From assembly GCA_002722095.1 (NCBI GenBank), contig PBKG01000004.1, positions 1 through 51,667 on the forward strand: a DNA stretch of 51,667 bases, read 5' to 3'. Positions 51,337 through 51,667 of the stretch are shown one piece after another. The first letter of the stretch is position 1. Every line of letters starts with the position of its first letter. Source of the DNA: Rhodospirillaceae bacterium. GTDB taxonomy: Bacteria > Pseudomonadota > Alphaproteobacteria > UBA8366. The translations under genes and the position numbers were made by a program. The notes beneath the pieces are model-generated. The model saw nothing but the letters and a program-made list of their open reading frames with translations, was not told the DNA's origin and searched no databases.

Positions 51337-51667
51337 TGGCAAAAATTCTATTGGTCGAAGACAATGAAATGAATAGGGATATGCTGTCCCGACGCCTCAC
51401 GCGGAAAGGCTACGAAGTCATCGTCGCAGAGGATGGACAGCAAGGCATCGCGCTTGCCAATTCCGATGCTCCCGATGTGATTCTGATGGATATGAGCCTC
51501 CCGGTCATCGATGGCTGGGAAGCAACCCGGCGTATAAAAGCCGACGGCGCAACACGCGATATTCCCGTAATCGCGCTCACGGCCCACGCCATGGCAACCG
51601 ACCGAAAGAAGGCTATGGATGCGGGCTGCGACGATTACGACACCAAGCCTATCGATCTACCGCGCCT
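51337..51667 (+). CDS. CheY-like response regulator (cut by window edge)
   Basis: A receiver domain of which 110 residues are seen before the window ends. Glu9-Asp10 (KILLVEDNEMNRDML), phospho-acceptor Asp52 (VILMDMSLPV), Thr82 (VIALTAHAM) and Lys104 (YDTKPIDLP) are all present, so it should be phosphorylated. The wording is like DivK or the receivers of hybrid kinases. ATG 51337 is natural (MAKILLVEDN); an in-frame ATG at 51316 with GTGAGG upstream is an alternative. A further output domain beyond the edge cannot be excluded. Confidence 0.88.

Overview
The window looks like chromosome of an alphaproteobacterium, most likely a marine, Rhodospirillales-type heterotroph. This rests on mid-50s GC, a response regulator with the FGPxRRR-type tail common in that order, an HD-GYP/Hpt/CheY signalling cluster, and a dense set of oxidative catabolic genes. 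Genus cannot be fixed from the sequence. I see no rRNA, tRNA, CRISPR array, insertion sequence or prophage. After start-site correction no gap between genes exceeds about 300 bases.

Layout. 1-3.7 kb: a phosphonopyruvate hydrolase-like gene cut by the left edge, a divergent D-2-hydroxyacid dehydrogenase, a LysR regulator, and two tandem cytochrome P460-family genes closed by a clear terminator. 3.9-8.0 kb: a GMC oxidoreductase and a signalling cluster (Hpt protein, a response regulator split by one in-frame amber codon, an HD-GYP phosphodiesterase). 8.0-13.5 kb: an island of six Fe(II)/2-oxoglutarate (2OG) dioxygenases from three subfamilies. 13.8-17.4 kb: a ppx - FAD amino-acid dehydrogenase - L-aspartate dehydrogenase operon. 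17.4-21.5 kb: an LDH2-type dehydrogenase, an esterase, an M20 amidohydrolase and an exported MsrA. 21.5-34.8 kb: three more TauD-type dioxygenases, each in a different catabolic operon (with acyl-CoA synthetase and enoyl-CoA hydratase; with a NIPSNAP-like protein; with an amidase and an MFS permease), plus a GDPD, an OxyR-like regulator, an SDR and an exported serine hydrolase. 34.9-41.3 kb: a secreted hypothetical, an alpha/beta hydrolase, and an operon of SDR - cyclic-nucleotide-domain/SLC13 fusion transporter - anchored solute-binding protein - hydrolase. 41.3-47.5 kb: GNAT, GIY-YIG, metallophosphoesterase, an MFS - spermidine synthase-like - cupin - FAH operon, and an enolase-superfamily enzyme. 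47.5-51.7 kb: small exported and soluble hypotheticals, a TRAP-type binding protein with no signal peptide, an acyl-CoA carboxylase beta subunit, and a response regulator cut by the right edge.

Read together, the region looks like a catabolic toolkit for organic sulfonates, phosphonates, amides and carboxylic acids. Transporters bring substrates in, seven TauD/TfdA and two further 2OG oxygenases perform first-step oxidations, and dehydrogenases, hydrolases, amidases and CoA enzymes finish the job. No substrate is proven by sequence. The strongest candidates for something undescribed are the dioxygenase island with its duplicated convergent TfdA/TauD pair, and the operon joining a cNMP-gated SLC13 carrier to a tethered ABC-type binding protein.
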